Positions 54,068 through 62,350 are shown, counted from the stretch's first letter. The stretch is 64,000 bases of DNA from Bacteroidota bacterium (GCA_963169355.1 CAUJCR010000001.1:62001-126000); one strand, 5' to 3'. A program made the numbers and translations. Notes: a model not told the origin generated them from the letters alone.

Positions 54068-55071
54068 TAAGAAACAAGTTCTTGAATTTTTTGAATAGTA
54101 CGTACTGCCCCTCGTTTATCTAATAAGCCTTTGGTATTTTGCCTCATCTTCAATAATTCAATACGATTATGATAAAATAGTGTTAATTGTTCATTTAACT
54201 TTTCTAATGTATCTAAATTTAGCAGACCTAAATTTATGGATACATTCTTTTCAATTAATTCGTTTGAAATTATGCTTTGATGTATTTCTTTCTCAAAAAT
54301 ATTAATGGTAGGCAACCCTGCATAAATTGCCTCAAATGTTGTTAAACCTCCTGCAAAAACTGCCAAAGAACAATTTGAAAGTATTTTCCACATACTTCGG
54401 TTTGTCTTTGCCATAACAATCTCATGTGTTGAATCTTTTCTAATAACATCTACCAAATCCTGGTAGGAATGAGAATAGCCTTCTCCTAATAATACCCAAA
54501 TTGTTAAATCAATTTCTAACTTTACTAATGATTTTAAAATCTCTAAGGTTTTATTGGGTGCATCAACCCCTCCCATCGAAATGGCAATTGTTAATGGATT
54601 TTCATTGAGTGTTTTTTGATATTCCTCTTCAGATATTTCTCTGCAATACGAATTAAATATTGAATATTGGAGTCCGCTATAAACCTTTACATGTTTTGGA
54701 TAGTTTGAATTTGTGAAACGAGTAAAAAGTACATCGATAATATCATAATTATTAAAAACAGGAGATAATGAAATAATCGTTTGAAACCTTTCTCTCAATA
54801 TAATTTGACTCTCTTTCTGCAGTTCAACACAGTCAATAAGACAATTATTAATTTGGTTATCTAAAATCTTAACTTTTTCATTTAACTCAGATTCACTATA
54901 AATAAAAGAGACATTCGATATATTCTTAAACAAGACTTCTAATCCTTTATCAATAATAGCAATTATTGAATAGTCAGCATATTGTCTAGTATCTTCTACA
55001 AAAGAAATGACACGGTGTAGATGACCTAAACCTGTATTTATACCTCCCTTACAAATTATAGCAATTTTCAA
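54067..55071 (-). CDS. PseG-like nucleotide-sugar hydrolase
   Basis: 334 residues, GT28-like GT-B fold. The start has KGGINTGLGHLHRVISFV with the G-x-GH-x-x-R motif (Gly/His positions about 15-20). AISMGGVDAPNKTLEIL (about 165-181) and FAGGLTTFEAIYAGLPTINI (about 239-258) resemble UDP-6-deoxy-AltdiNAc hydrolase PseG, which removes UDP before NeuB-type condensation. It follows NeuB by 1 bp. A related glycosyltransferase role cannot be excluded, but the neighbour NeuB supports the hydrolase. Confidence 0.75.
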   Translation of the reverse strand: MKIAIICKGGINTGLGHLHRVISFVEDTRQYADYSIIAIIDKGLEVLFKNISNVSFIYSESELNEKVKILDNQINNCLIDCVELQKESQIILRERFQTIISLSPVFNNYDIIDVLFTRFTNSNYPKHVKVYSGLQYSIFNSYCREISEEEYQKTLNENPLTIAISMGGVDAPNKTLEILKSLVKLEIDLTIWVLLGEGYSHSYQDLVDVIRKDSTHEIVMAKTNRSMWKILSNCSLAVFAGGLTTFEAIYAGLPTINIFEKEIHQSIISNELIEKNVSINLGLLNLDTLEKLNEQLTLFYHNRIELLKMRQNTKGLLDKRGAVRTIQKIQELVS

Positions 55072-55072
55072 A

Positions 55073-56065
55073 CTAAATATACGTTAAATCAAAAGGTTGA
55101 TATTGTGTTATTGATTTTGTTAACTTTTTCCCAATAATCAAATCTATTTGTTCTGCTGGCATAGTATTCTCGGGGCGAACAACAAGCACATCGTCATTAG
55201 TTAAGAGATGACCTATTGGTAAATCCTTTGAGGCATAAAGTGAACGCCTAGCTCTTTTCTTAGTGTATTTTTCATCCTCACTTACTTTTTGTAGTCTTGG
55301 AACTAATGCCTGATTAGCATCATGTAAATCTTTTACGTATTTAGTAAATTCCAATTCCTCTTGTGCATAAGCATGGTCTAATCCTTCTTGCGTTTTATCT
55401 TCGGTAAAGTGCTTCTCAAACCAAGTAGCTCCCATTGTTAATGCCATACATGCTGCTACACTATCTCCAGTATGGTCTGAAAATCCAACAGGTAAGCCAA
55501 ATTTTTCTTTTAATACCTTTATAAATGAAATATTTGCCTGATGCAAATATGCTGGATAATTAGACACACAATGCATGATAACAATGTCCTTTGCACCTGA
55601 TTTCACTAATTCATTAGCTCCAATTTCAATTTCATGCATTTCTGACATACCTGTGGAGATTACAATTGGCTTACCACAAATTGCTACTTCTCTTAAAAAA
55701 CGAACATTATTAATATCACACGATGCAAGTTTAATATATGGAGGATTAAAACGTAGCATTAAGTCTAAACCTCTTTTATCAAATACAGAGGAGGTAAAAG
55801 GAATACCAATTGAGTTACAATAATTGTTTAACTCCGTATATTCTTCATCACTTAAAACTCCTTTTGCTCTAATTTCTATAACCTTTTCAATATCATATTT
55901 TCCATATTCATACTTACCAGGTAAATACAATCCCCAAGGATAAATAATTTGAAATTTTACAGAGTCTGCTCCGGCCCGTTTAGCAATATCTGCTAAATTT
56001 TTAGCTTTTTGTAAGCTACCATTATTATTGGTTCCAGCTTCGGCTATGATATGAATTTTTTCCAT
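55073..56065 (-). CDS. neuB: NeuB-family nonulosonate synthase
   Basis: 330 residues. A TIM barrel starts HIIAEAGTNNNGSLQKAKNLADIAKRAGADSVKFQI, with DSVKFQ a substrate motif. GFSDHTGDSVAACMALTMGATWFEKHFT (about 196-223) holds the metal-binding His/Glu. A C-terminal SAF (antifreeze-like) domain has ARRSLYASKDLPIGHLL (about 272-288), with the conserved Arg. It condenses phosphoenolpyruvate with a 2-acetamido hexose to a nine-carbon sugar acid. With the PseG-like gene it could be PseI; with WecB in the locus it could be NeuB or LegI. The 1-bp overlap with the pyruvyl transferase indicates one operon. Confidence 0.9.
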   Translation of the reverse strand: MEKIHIIAEAGTNNNGSLQKAKNLADIAKRAGADSVKFQIIYPWGLYLPGKYEYGKYDIEKVIEIRAKGVLSDEEYTELNNYCNSIGIPFTSSVFDKRGLDLMLRFNPPYIKLASCDINNVRFLREVAICGKPIVISTGMSEMHEIEIGANELVKSGAKDIVIMHCVSNYPAYLHQANISFIKVLKEKFGLPVGFSDHTGDSVAACMALTMGATWFEKHFTEDKTQEGLDHAYAQEELEFTKYVKDLHDANQALVPRLQKVSEDEKYTKKRARRSLYASKDLPIGHLLTNDDVLVVRPENTMPAEQIDLIIGKKLTKSITQYQPFDLTYI

Positions 56066-57135
56066 TATTGATTATTTAAAACAAGTTTTGCAAAATCTTC
56101 GCAACCTTTCGTCATAGTTTCTTTCAACTTTTGCCACGTTGGTTGCGCATTTTTTTTAACATTTTCAAGGTCTTTTATATTTTTCAATCGGTTCTCAAAC
56201 TCTACAGGTACATTGTCTTTCAACATATTAATATTCCATTCCGATACATTTAATGTTTCAAGCATACTTACTGCTCTTTGGTCATAACTAATCTTAATTG
56301 TTGGGATACCGTATGACAAACAAGGTATAAATGAATGTAAACGATATGTAACATTTAATTTTGTATTTCTAAGTAAGGAAACATAAGTATAAATATCTTC
56401 TGTAAACAAATAATCTAAGCCAAGAGAATCTGCAAATGGCATATCTCGGTGATCATGACATAAAATCTTTATATTTTGATACCCATATCGTTTTAATGTT
56501 TCTATCATTTTAATAATATCTTCTCTAATTTGATATTGATAATTAATTGGAACACTTACAAGAGATGGGGTTCTAATAGAAATCAAACAATCTGTTTTAT
56601 CCGTATCTTGAATAGGCACTAAATGTTGTGGAATCTCGTTTATAAAAAGAGTAGGGCAACCACCTAATTGATTATTCTTAGCGCCTCCTAATTGGTTAAT
56701 ATATTCAAAAGTAGCTTTATCTCTCGATAAAGATACGTCAGCACGTTTATTCAACAACTGTATCTTGTCATCAGTCATTACGTCGGTTCTATCTACTAAT
56801 TCCAACTTTTTATTATAAATTCTTCCACGAGAAACGCTAAAAATCATCATTGGTTTTTCTAGAGCTTTTATGGCTACTGGACTTACCTCCAACTCTCCAT
56901 TTTCATACAGGTTTCCACCACCAATAATTACTCCATGACCAAACTGATTAATTTCATAAACTGTTTGAGAACTTAATCCAGATTTTCTTTGACTCTCATA
57001 TTTACCTGTTGCAGGTAATGAAATGACATTGTAGTTTGCTTTAAATGCCTGACGAATGAAATGATTTACTCCCATGTAAATCATATCGTTACCGATGTTG
57101 AATCCTTTTGGACGGATGGAATAGATGTTTATCAT
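56065..57135 (-). CDS. Polysaccharide pyruvyl transferase family protein
   Basis: 356 residues. IRPKGFNIGNDMIYMG starts the GT-B-like fold; GHGVIIGGGNLYENGELEVSP (about 66-86), FSVSRGRIYN (about 97) and VTYRLHSFIPCLSYGIPTIKISYD (about 258-281) are the family's conserved blocks, with R-x-H binding phosphoenolpyruvate in CsaB-type enzymes. The usual product is a pyruvate ketal on a capsule sugar. It lies between the cytidylyltransferase and NeuB, and both this enzyme and NeuB use phosphoenolpyruvate. Confidence 0.83.
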   Translation of the reverse strand: MINIYSIRPKGFNIGNDMIYMGVNHFIRQAFKANYNVISLPATGKYESQRKSGLSSQTVYEINQFGHGVIIGGGNLYENGELEVSPVAIKALEKPMMIFSVSRGRIYNKKLELVDRTDVMTDDKIQLLNKRADVSLSRDKATFEYINQLGGAKNNQLGGCPTLFINEIPQHLVPIQDTDKTDCLISIRTPSLVSVPINYQYQIREDIIKMIETLKRYGYQNIKILCHDHRDMPFADSLGLDYLFTEDIYTYVSLLRNTKLNVTYRLHSFIPCLSYGIPTIKISYDQRAVSMLETLNVSEWNINMLKDNVPVEFENRLKNIKDLENVKKNAQPTWQKLKETMTKGCEDFAKLVLNNQ

Positions 57136-57147
57136 TATGTTTATTTT

Positions 57148-57825
57148 TTATTGATTTATATAATTTATTAATTTTTCTAAAGACATATCAAACAAGTTGT
57201 TATCTGATTTAAATAGTTTTTCCAGTCTTTCTAAATCTTCAAAAGTATCAACCGTTAAGCGAATATCGGAAAAATCTCCAAAAGGATTAGTGATATTCTC
57301 TATATTGAAACTATTTTGATTATTATAAAAAAAACTAGTAACATTTTCCAATTCAGGATTTTGATCAATGGTATCTATAAAAGTCCTCGCATTGAATACT
57401 TCTACAGAATATCCATAAGGAAATGTTCTAAATAAGAGATTCGTGTATAAATCAACCTTAGGGTTCGTCTCTAAGAAATTAAACGCATCTTCAATTAATT
57501 TTGCATTTATGAAAGGGCTATCAGCATTCACACGGGCAAAGGAATCTGCATTAAAATATTCTACACAACCTTTAATTCTATTTTTAATATTGTAAGCGTC
57601 CCCAGAAAAATAATCAATGTTCCTATTTATAGCCCATTCAACTAAAGGCTTATCAATATCTCTATCAGATGTTGCAAGCACTATTTTATATCCATTTCCT
57701 TTTTTAAGTTGATTTAAACAGCAATCTATTAAATAATCATTTCCTATTTTTTTGAAATGTTTCCTTGGCAGTCTTGTTGAATCCAATCTGGCTAATAAAA
57801 TTGCTATGTTCTTATTTTGCTTCAA
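57148..57825 (-). CDS. Acylneuraminate cytidylyltransferase-like protein (SpsF/NeuA family)
   Basis: 225 residues. IAILLARLDSTRLPRKHFKKIG is the nucleotide-binding start (R-x-x-S-x-R-L-P-x-K). VLATSDRDIDKPLVEWA and FARVNADSPFIN (about 96-107; metal-binding D) follow. It activates a nonulosonic acid to its CMP form for transfer. It is shorter than N. meningitidis NeuA (228) by only a few residues. Another copy of this family is broken at 47.9-48.1 kb. Confidence 0.83.
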   Translation of the reverse strand: MKQNKNIAILLARLDSTRLPRKHFKKIGNDYLIDCCLNQLKKGNGYKIVLATSDRDIDKPLVEWAINRNIDYFSGDAYNIKNRIKGCVEYFNADSFARVNADSPFINAKLIEDAFNFLETNPKVDLYTNLLFRTFPYGYSVEVFNARTFIDTIDQNPELENVTSFFYNNQNSFNIENITNPFGDFSDIRLTVDTFEDLERLEKLFKSDNNLFDMSLEKLINYINQ

Positions 57826-57828
57826 ATT

Positions 57829-59622
57829 CTAAACCTCCTGTAAACTTACCATTCTATTAAAGTATGGATTTCTATTCTTTAATGCTTCAAAATCGCCAAT
57901 GTCCTTAATATTTCCTTTTTCCATTAAGACGATTCGGTCGGCATTTTTAATTGTACTTAAACGATGAGCTACAATAATAATCGTATATTTTCCTTTTAGG
58001 GCATCAATGTTTTCTTGTATTGCTTTTTCGGTTTCAGAGTCTAATGCTGATGTCGCTTCATCCATCACTAAAATATCTAATTCTTTATACAATTCTCGTG
58101 CAATTGATATACGTTGTTTTTGTCCTCCACTCACCATAATTCCATTATTACCCAGTCTAGTTTGTTCTTTCTCGGGTAATTCATTCACAAATTGAGCAAT
58201 AGAAGCTCCCTCAATGGCTTTTTTAAACCTGAATAAATTCTCGGGAGTAGGTTCGTCCCAAAATGTAATATTATTAAACAAGCTATCATCAAAAACAATG
58301 GGTTCTTGTGTAATATAACCTATTCTGTTTTGAAATTGTCTAACATCATAACGTTCTATTTCTATATCGTCTAACTTATAAACACCCGTAGTTGGCACCA
58401 ATAAACCAGCAATTAAGTTTACTATGGTTGTTTTACCACTCCCACTTTCGCCAACAAAGGCTATAGTTTCATTTTTATGTATTGTTAAGTTTATATCTTT
58501 TAAAATTAAATCTCCGTTTTCATATTTAAAAGAAACATGTTTTAAATCTAAACAATGTTGAAATTGATGGAATTTTTGCTTTCCATAATGTTGTTTATTT
58601 ATAATAAGTTCAGCCTTAAAGTCTTGCATATTTTCAAGTGCTCCTATCGTTTGCATGAAACTATTCCAATTAGTTTGAAGCGCCATCAACACATTTAAGG
58701 CTCTATAAAATAACATTACACTAATTAAGATAGAGGATAAACCCTCGCCTATATAGGTTACTTGAAGATATATCACCAAAAACAGGACAGCTAAAACAAT
58801 TGGTTCTCGTATTGAAATTAAGAATGTATTAATCATACCCATTTGTCGAGTAAATTTCTCACCAGTATCGATTAAATAATTAATACGTTTATTAAAATAA
58901 TGGATTTTGTTCGTAGCTTTCAAATATTTAAAAAAAGTAACCGATTGAATGATCAATCCCTGAAAACTATGAGCATTACGCGTTAGTTTTCTAGAAATAG
59001 CTTTAGTTTGGCTATAAATAAATTTGAAAATAAAATTAGTTAAAACACCTCCTACAATTACTAAAATAGCGAATTTAAAATTAGAATAACAAGCAACAGC
59101 TAAATAAACTAGTACAATTATAAGATTCTGTAAGGTGAGAAAATAAGAGCGATAACTTGACACCACTTGATTTATTCCCGTTGTAAATGTATCTTGAACT
59201 TTTCCAGAATTAGCACTTGTATATGCAGCATATTTATAATCTTTAAATAAGTTAACAAGCTCTTTCCTCATCTTTACCACAAAATCGCGCTGGTTATTTG
59301 TGGAATAAACCCCCTCTACAAATCGTATGATATTTTTCAAAGTCAGAACAACAAAGATACATAACAACATCCCTCCAAGAGTTGGGTGTATTCCTAAACG
59401 TATTATCCACTCCTCTATAAATTGGAAATTACCAAACGCATCCTTGTCCTTAATAGTTTCACTACTTGCTAGACTTAATAATGGTAAAAAAAACACCAGT
59501 CCGATACTATCTAATAAACCAACTATAATACTTAACAATAATGCAACAAATATTCTATGTCTCAGATAAGAATAATAGTATGTAAAATGTTTAAAATACT
59601 TTTTTATAAAATTTTTAATCAT
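57829..59622 (-). CDS. MsbA-like ABC transporter (glycan flippase/exporter)
   Basis: 597 residues. An N-terminal six-helix transmembrane domain (about 25-310) is followed by an ATPase domain: Walker A GESGSGKTTIVN (about 394-405), signature VSGGQKQRIS (about 499-508; V instead of the usual L), Walker B ILVMDEATSALD (about 519-530) and the H-loop VAHRLST (about 554). It probably flips or exports the lipid-linked glycan of the locus. No Wzx-type flippase was found, so this may replace it, as PglK does in Campylobacter. It lies 14 bp after upxY. Confidence 0.88.
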   Translation of the reverse strand: MIKNFIKKYFKHFTYYYSYLRHRIFVALLLSIIVGLLDSIGLVFFLPLLSLASSETIKDKDAFGNFQFIEEWIIRLGIHPTLGGMLLCIFVVLTLKNIIRFVEGVYSTNNQRDFVVKMRKELVNLFKDYKYAAYTSANSGKVQDTFTTGINQVVSSYRSYFLTLQNLIIVLVYLAVACYSNFKFAILVIVGGVLTNFIFKFIYSQTKAISRKLTRNAHSFQGLIIQSVTFFKYLKATNKIHYFNKRINYLIDTGEKFTRQMGMINTFLISIREPIVLAVLFLVIYLQVTYIGEGLSSILISVMLFYRALNVLMALQTNWNSFMQTIGALENMQDFKAELIINKQHYGKQKFHQFQHCLDLKHVSFKYENGDLILKDINLTIHKNETIAFVGESGSGKTTIVNLIAGLLVPTTGVYKLDDIEIERYDVRQFQNRIGYITQEPIVFDDSLFNNITFWDEPTPENLFRFKKAIEGASIAQFVNELPEKEQTRLGNNGIMVSGGQKQRISIARELYKELDILVMDEATSALDSETEKAIQENIDALKGKYTIIIVAHRLSTIKNADRIVLMEKGNIKDIGDFEALKNRNPYFNRMVSLQEV

Positions 59623-59636
59623 TAATAGATTTAATG

Positions 59637-60146
59637 TCAGTTTATTTTGATAATGGCTTCTACCGGCAATGTAACCTGTAAATTAAGTTTCAAGCCTTCA
59701 AAAAAAAGAATAGCTTTGTTTTGTAGTAGTTTTTGTACAACTGCAATTTCATTTTTAAATGAAGCCATCGTTATTTTCACCCTCTCTCCTATCTTAATGT
59801 CTTCTTGTAAACCATTAAGTTGATAACCGTTATTGATTAAATATCGTAAATTATCAATCTCACTTTGTTTTACAATAGCTTTTTGTTTGCCAAATGACAA
59901 ATAATTTAAAACACCATTCACGTATAATGGTTGATCGAGTTCGTGTTCTGGTAACTTTACAAAAACATAACCTGTAAATAGTGGTTCTTCTACTCTTTTC
60001 TTTCTATCGCTCCATTGTTTCACGCGACTAACCATTGGCAAATAAGACTCTATTTTCTTTTCTTGCAATTTCTCATATACCTTTTTCTCATGCCTCACAT
60101 TCACATACAACACATACCATTGTTTATTTGTTTTATGTTCATTCAT
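59637..60146 (-). CDS. UpxY/RfaH-type transcription antiterminator (NusG family)
   Basis: Start at ATG 60146 (169 residues); a GTG 9 bp upstream lies in the conserved leader. WYVLYVNVRHEKKVYEKL, then YLPMVSRVKQWSDRKKRVEEPLFTGYVFV form the NusG N-terminal domain, and IGERVKITMASFKNEIAVVQKL the KOW-like C-terminal domain. UpxY proteins bind RNA polymerase at the locus leader so that long capsule operons are read through. It is the first intact gene of the minus-strand locus going to 44 kb. A near-identical 5' copy lies at 62.35-62.45 kb. Confidence 0.9.
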   Translation of the reverse strand: MNEHKTNKQWYVLYVNVRHEKKVYEKLQEKKIESYLPMVSRVKQWSDRKKRVEEPLFTGYVFVKLPEHELDQPLYVNGVLNYLSFGKQKAIVKQSEIDNLRYLINNGYQLNGLQEDIKIGERVKITMASFKNEIAVVQKLLQNKAILFFEGLKLNLQVTLPVEAIIKIN

Positions 60147-60191
60147 GCTTCTCACGGCTTCGCCACCTCAGTTACAGTTACTAAGTTGATA
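60147..60191 (-). promoter_or_regulatory. upxY leader, conserved in two copies
   Basis: The bases before upxY (ACTTAGTAACTGTAACTGAG and GTGGCGAAGCCGTGAGAAGC on the minus strand) are identical at 62453-62497. The whole identical block, including the first codons, is 57 bp (60135-60191). It can fold: ACTTAGT pairs with ACTGAGGT with one bulged G, and GGC-GAA-GCC is a small hairpin. It may be the sequence at which the antiterminator engages; this is inference. Confidence 0.5.
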
Positions 60192-60222
60192 TACTCTGTA
60201 AATTTAAATTAAATCTCGAAGT

Positions 60223-60266
60223 TATGAATAAAAATTTCATTAATAACTTAATACGAATTTTAGATG
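60223..60266 (-). pseudogene. Fragment of the locus regulator gene
   Basis: The stretch encoding SSKIRIKLLMKF matches the N-terminus of the regulator at 62.6-63.1 kb (SSKTRIKLLMKF; about 40 bp at high identity, TTTCATTAATAACTTAATAC shared). One A is missing and the rest of the gene is gone; the upxY leader follows directly. Confidence 0.75.
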
Positions 60267-60270
60267 ATCT

Positions 60271-60405
60271 GTTAAAATCCCTGCAAAATATGAACTTTTA
60301 CGAATGAAGCGTAGCCACTGCCACGGTGAAAGAGAAAAAGTTGCGAAGCTTCATATTTTGCAGAGATTTTAGCTCGTAATAGAATTGCTAATGCATAATC
60401 TGGGT
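60271..60405 (-). repeat. Dispersed palindromic repeat, copy C (left end truncated)
   Basis: It matches copy B from the inner stem (TTAAAATCCCTGCAAAATATG) to the right end CTAATGCATAATCTGGGT. About 38 bp at the left are missing, replaced by the regulator fragment. Its central hairpin (CGTAGC-CACT-GCCACG) has one mismatch, which would be a G:U wobble in RNA of the other strand. Its minus strand continues the NeuD fragment's frame as PDYALAILLRAKISAKYEAS. Confidence 0.85.
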
Positions 60406-60472
60406 CAATCACATCGATACAAGATTTACAGTAACCTTCACCACCAACTAATATCAACTTTGGTTTACTCAT
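60404..60472 (-). pseudogene. N-terminal fragment of a NeuD-type sugar O-acyltransferase
   Basis: 23 codons read SKPKLILVGGEGYCKSCIDVID from the ATG at 60472. This is the start of NeuD-family acetyltransferases (L-I-L-x-G-G-G-G-H-x-K-x-x-x-D). It is cut off by repeat copy C, whose frame then adds about 44 unrelated residues before a stop. The ATG overlaps the AlbA_2 stop (ATGAGTAA). The family is normally about 210 residues. Confidence 0.75.
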
Positions 60473-62141
60473 TTTTTTCAACAATAAAATATCCACCTGT
60501 TTTTCTGCTTCCTTTTCTTTCCACGAGTTGAAGCTCTATTAATTCTGCAATATATCGTTCTATTGTTCTCGTTGATGAGTTCTCTGTTAATGGTATTATA
60601 TCTTTAACTTGTATTCCAGGAGTTTCTTGTATTATTAAATAGATCTTCTCTAATTCTTCATTTAATCCGCCATTTAACCCGTCATTTAATCCGCCGTTTA
60701 ATCCGTCATTTAATCCGCCGTTTAATTTTTTATTGGACAATACAACCTTTATTCCGTTAGTTTCTTCTTCAAAAATAGGCGAATCATAACCTTTGTTAGT
60801 TATAAAATACCCGCCTGTTTTTCTGCTTCCTTTTCTTTCCACGAGTTGAAGCTCTATTAATTCTGCAATATATCGTTCTATTGTTCTCGTTGATGAGTTT
60901 TCTGTTAATGGTATTATATCTTTAATTTTTATTCCAGGAGTTTCTTTTATTATTAAATAGATCTTCTCTAATTCTTCATTTAATCCGCCATTTAATCCGC
61001 CATTTAACCCGTCATTTAATTTTTTATTGGACAATACAACCTTTATTCCGTTAGTTTCTTCTTCAAAAATAGGAGGAACGATACCGAAATCTTTACAAAT
61101 ATTATGAATACGTTGAATACCCGAACCATAACGTTCTATCAACCCAACCTCCTTAAATGCTTTAGCAATCAGTTTGTTTCGTGATTTTGAAGTATAATTT
61201 CCTGAAAGCAAATTTTGAAGAGTAATACCTCCAAATAATTTTCCAGGGTTATAAAATTCAATTCGGTTATCAAAAATCTTAATCACACTCCCCGAACTAT
61301 CTCGATAATCTCTATGAACAATCATATTAATTACCACTTCACGAATAGCATCAAGTGGATAATCAAAACGCTCTGTACGTTGTGGTTCGCCAGTGATGAT
61401 GTACTCTACTTTCAAATGTTTTTTAATAAACAACATAATTTCATCCACCTCTGAGAATAAATCTGTATTAAGCGAAAGAGAATCAATGATGGTAATGTCG
61501 CTTTTAAAACGCCCAATTTGTATGTCGCTTATAGCGCAATAATCAGAAACAAACAACAGATAAGCTCCGAAAGTTAATTTACCCTCTCGAATCATTTCCA
61601 TTTTTTGCAAAAACTCTAATGGTTTGTGCTGAATAGTATTTAAGGTTCTTTGTTCTATCTTCTTAATAAAGCGAGCTACCTTATCCAACGAAATGGTATC
61701 CAAGTTATGATTAGGATCTAAATAAAAGTCCCAGCTAGTGTTGATGGTTTTTAAATGTTCGTTGGCTATTTCTTCAACACTCATTAAATGATTAGAGCTT
61801 TCAACACGCTTATAACATTTCCCTTTAAAGGAGATTGGTTTAATAGGGTATTCTTGAATTTTAAACACAACAACTTGTTTACCATCATACGAAATTAATT
61901 CCACATCAGGAATAACAGTTGAAGCTGTTTTATTTTTGACTTCGTTAATCCATTGAGCAATGGTTTCTTTACCTAATTGAAGACCGATTACCTCTCCCGA
62001 GTCGGATATTCCAATAAATACAGAACCGCCTTTTGTATTAGCAAATGCCACCAATGAAATTATCACTTCATCATTGAAAGAAGTTTTAAACTCAATAGTT
62101 TCGTTTTCAACTAATGCTGTATTTTGAATAATTTTTTTCAT
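60465..62141 (-). CDS. AlbA_2 (Schlafen-like) domain protein with duplicated winged-helix tail
   Basis: 558 residues. The N-terminal AlbA_2 domain has ENETIEFKTSFNDEVI (about 11-26), then FANTKGGSVFIGISDSGEVIGL (about 33-54). The middle HATPase_c_4-like domain has PLDAIREVVINMIVHRDYRDSSGSVIKIFDNRIEFYNPG (about 256-294) and ERYGSGIQRI. The C-terminal part is duplicated: IFEEETNGIKVVLSNKK, an LNGG/LNDG linker and a wHTH with SSTRTIERYIAELIELQLVERKGSRKTGGYF appear twice. Such proteins are putative DNA-binding regulators or defence factors of unknown role. It interrupts the polysaccharide locus between two broken headers. Confidence 0.82.
   Translation of the reverse strand: MKKIIQNTALVENETIEFKTSFNDEVIISLVAFANTKGGSVFIGISDSGEVIGLQLGKETIAQWINEVKNKTASTVIPDVELISYDGKQVVVFKIQEYPIKPISFKGKCYKRVESSNHLMSVEEIANEHLKTINTSWDFYLDPNHNLDTISLDKVARFIKKIEQRTLNTIQHKPLEFLQKMEMIREGKLTFGAYLLFVSDYCAISDIQIGRFKSDITIIDSLSLNTDLFSEVDEIMLFIKKHLKVEYIITGEPQRTERFDYPLDAIREVVINMIVHRDYRDSSGSVIKIFDNRIEFYNPGKLFGGITLQNLLSGNYTSKSRNKLIAKAFKEVGLIERYGSGIQRIHNICKDFGIVPPIFEEETNGIKVVLSNKKLNDGLNGGLNGGLNEELEKIYLIIKETPGIKIKDIIPLTENSSTRTIERYIAELIELQLVERKGSRKTGGYFITNKGYDSPIFEEETNGIKVVLSNKKLNGGLNDGLNGGLNDGLNGGLNEELEKIYLIIQETPGIQVKDIIPLTENSSTRTIERYIAELIELQLVERKGSRKTGGYFIVEKNE
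60494..61073 (-). repeat. Near-identical duplicated segment with 12-bp repeats
   Basis: Segments 60812-61073 (262 bp) and 60494-60779 (286 bp) encode the same linker and wHTH and are nearly identical in DNA. The 24-bp difference is two units of a 12-bp repeat (TTAATCCGYCRT on the plus strand, encoding L-N-G/D-G): three units in the first protein copy, five in the second. Confidence 0.85.
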
Positions 62142-62160
62142 TTCCTCACGCTACGAGGAT

Positions 62161-62322
62161 TTATTTAAAATTTTCCTTTGTAACCGTCTGAGCTATTGAA
62201 CCTGCGCCACCTATAACTAAAAATGAAGATGAGGAAACAATCTTTTCTAGTTCTACTTGATGGGCTTGTAAATCATCTGTAAAAAATGCTGAGTTTCTTC
62301 CTATTAAAGGTAATATATTCAT
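62161..62322 (-). pseudogene. N-terminal fragment of a nucleotide-sugar 4,6-dehydratase
   Basis: 53 codons: MNILPLIGRNSAFFTDDL, then SSFLVIGGAGSIAQTVTKENFK and a stop. This matches the start and the NAD-binding GGAGSIGQAVTKE loop of the FlaA1/PseB-like SDR enzymes found in legionaminate/pseudaminate loci. It ends where the family continues for about 300 more residues. The enzyme would make the 6-deoxy sugar for the pathway of which NeuB is part. Confidence 0.8.
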
Positions 62323-62350
62323 TTCTAATTTTGATGAAAATAAATTAAAT

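Noticed and set aside
60272-60496. A 74-codon minus-strand gene
   Set aside because: It is not a real small gene: 23 codons are the start of a NeuD acyltransferase and the rest comes from repeat copy C.
60660-60730. 12-bp repeats as a possible iteron origin
   Set aside because: They lie inside the AlbA_2 reading frame and encode the LNGG/LNDG linker.
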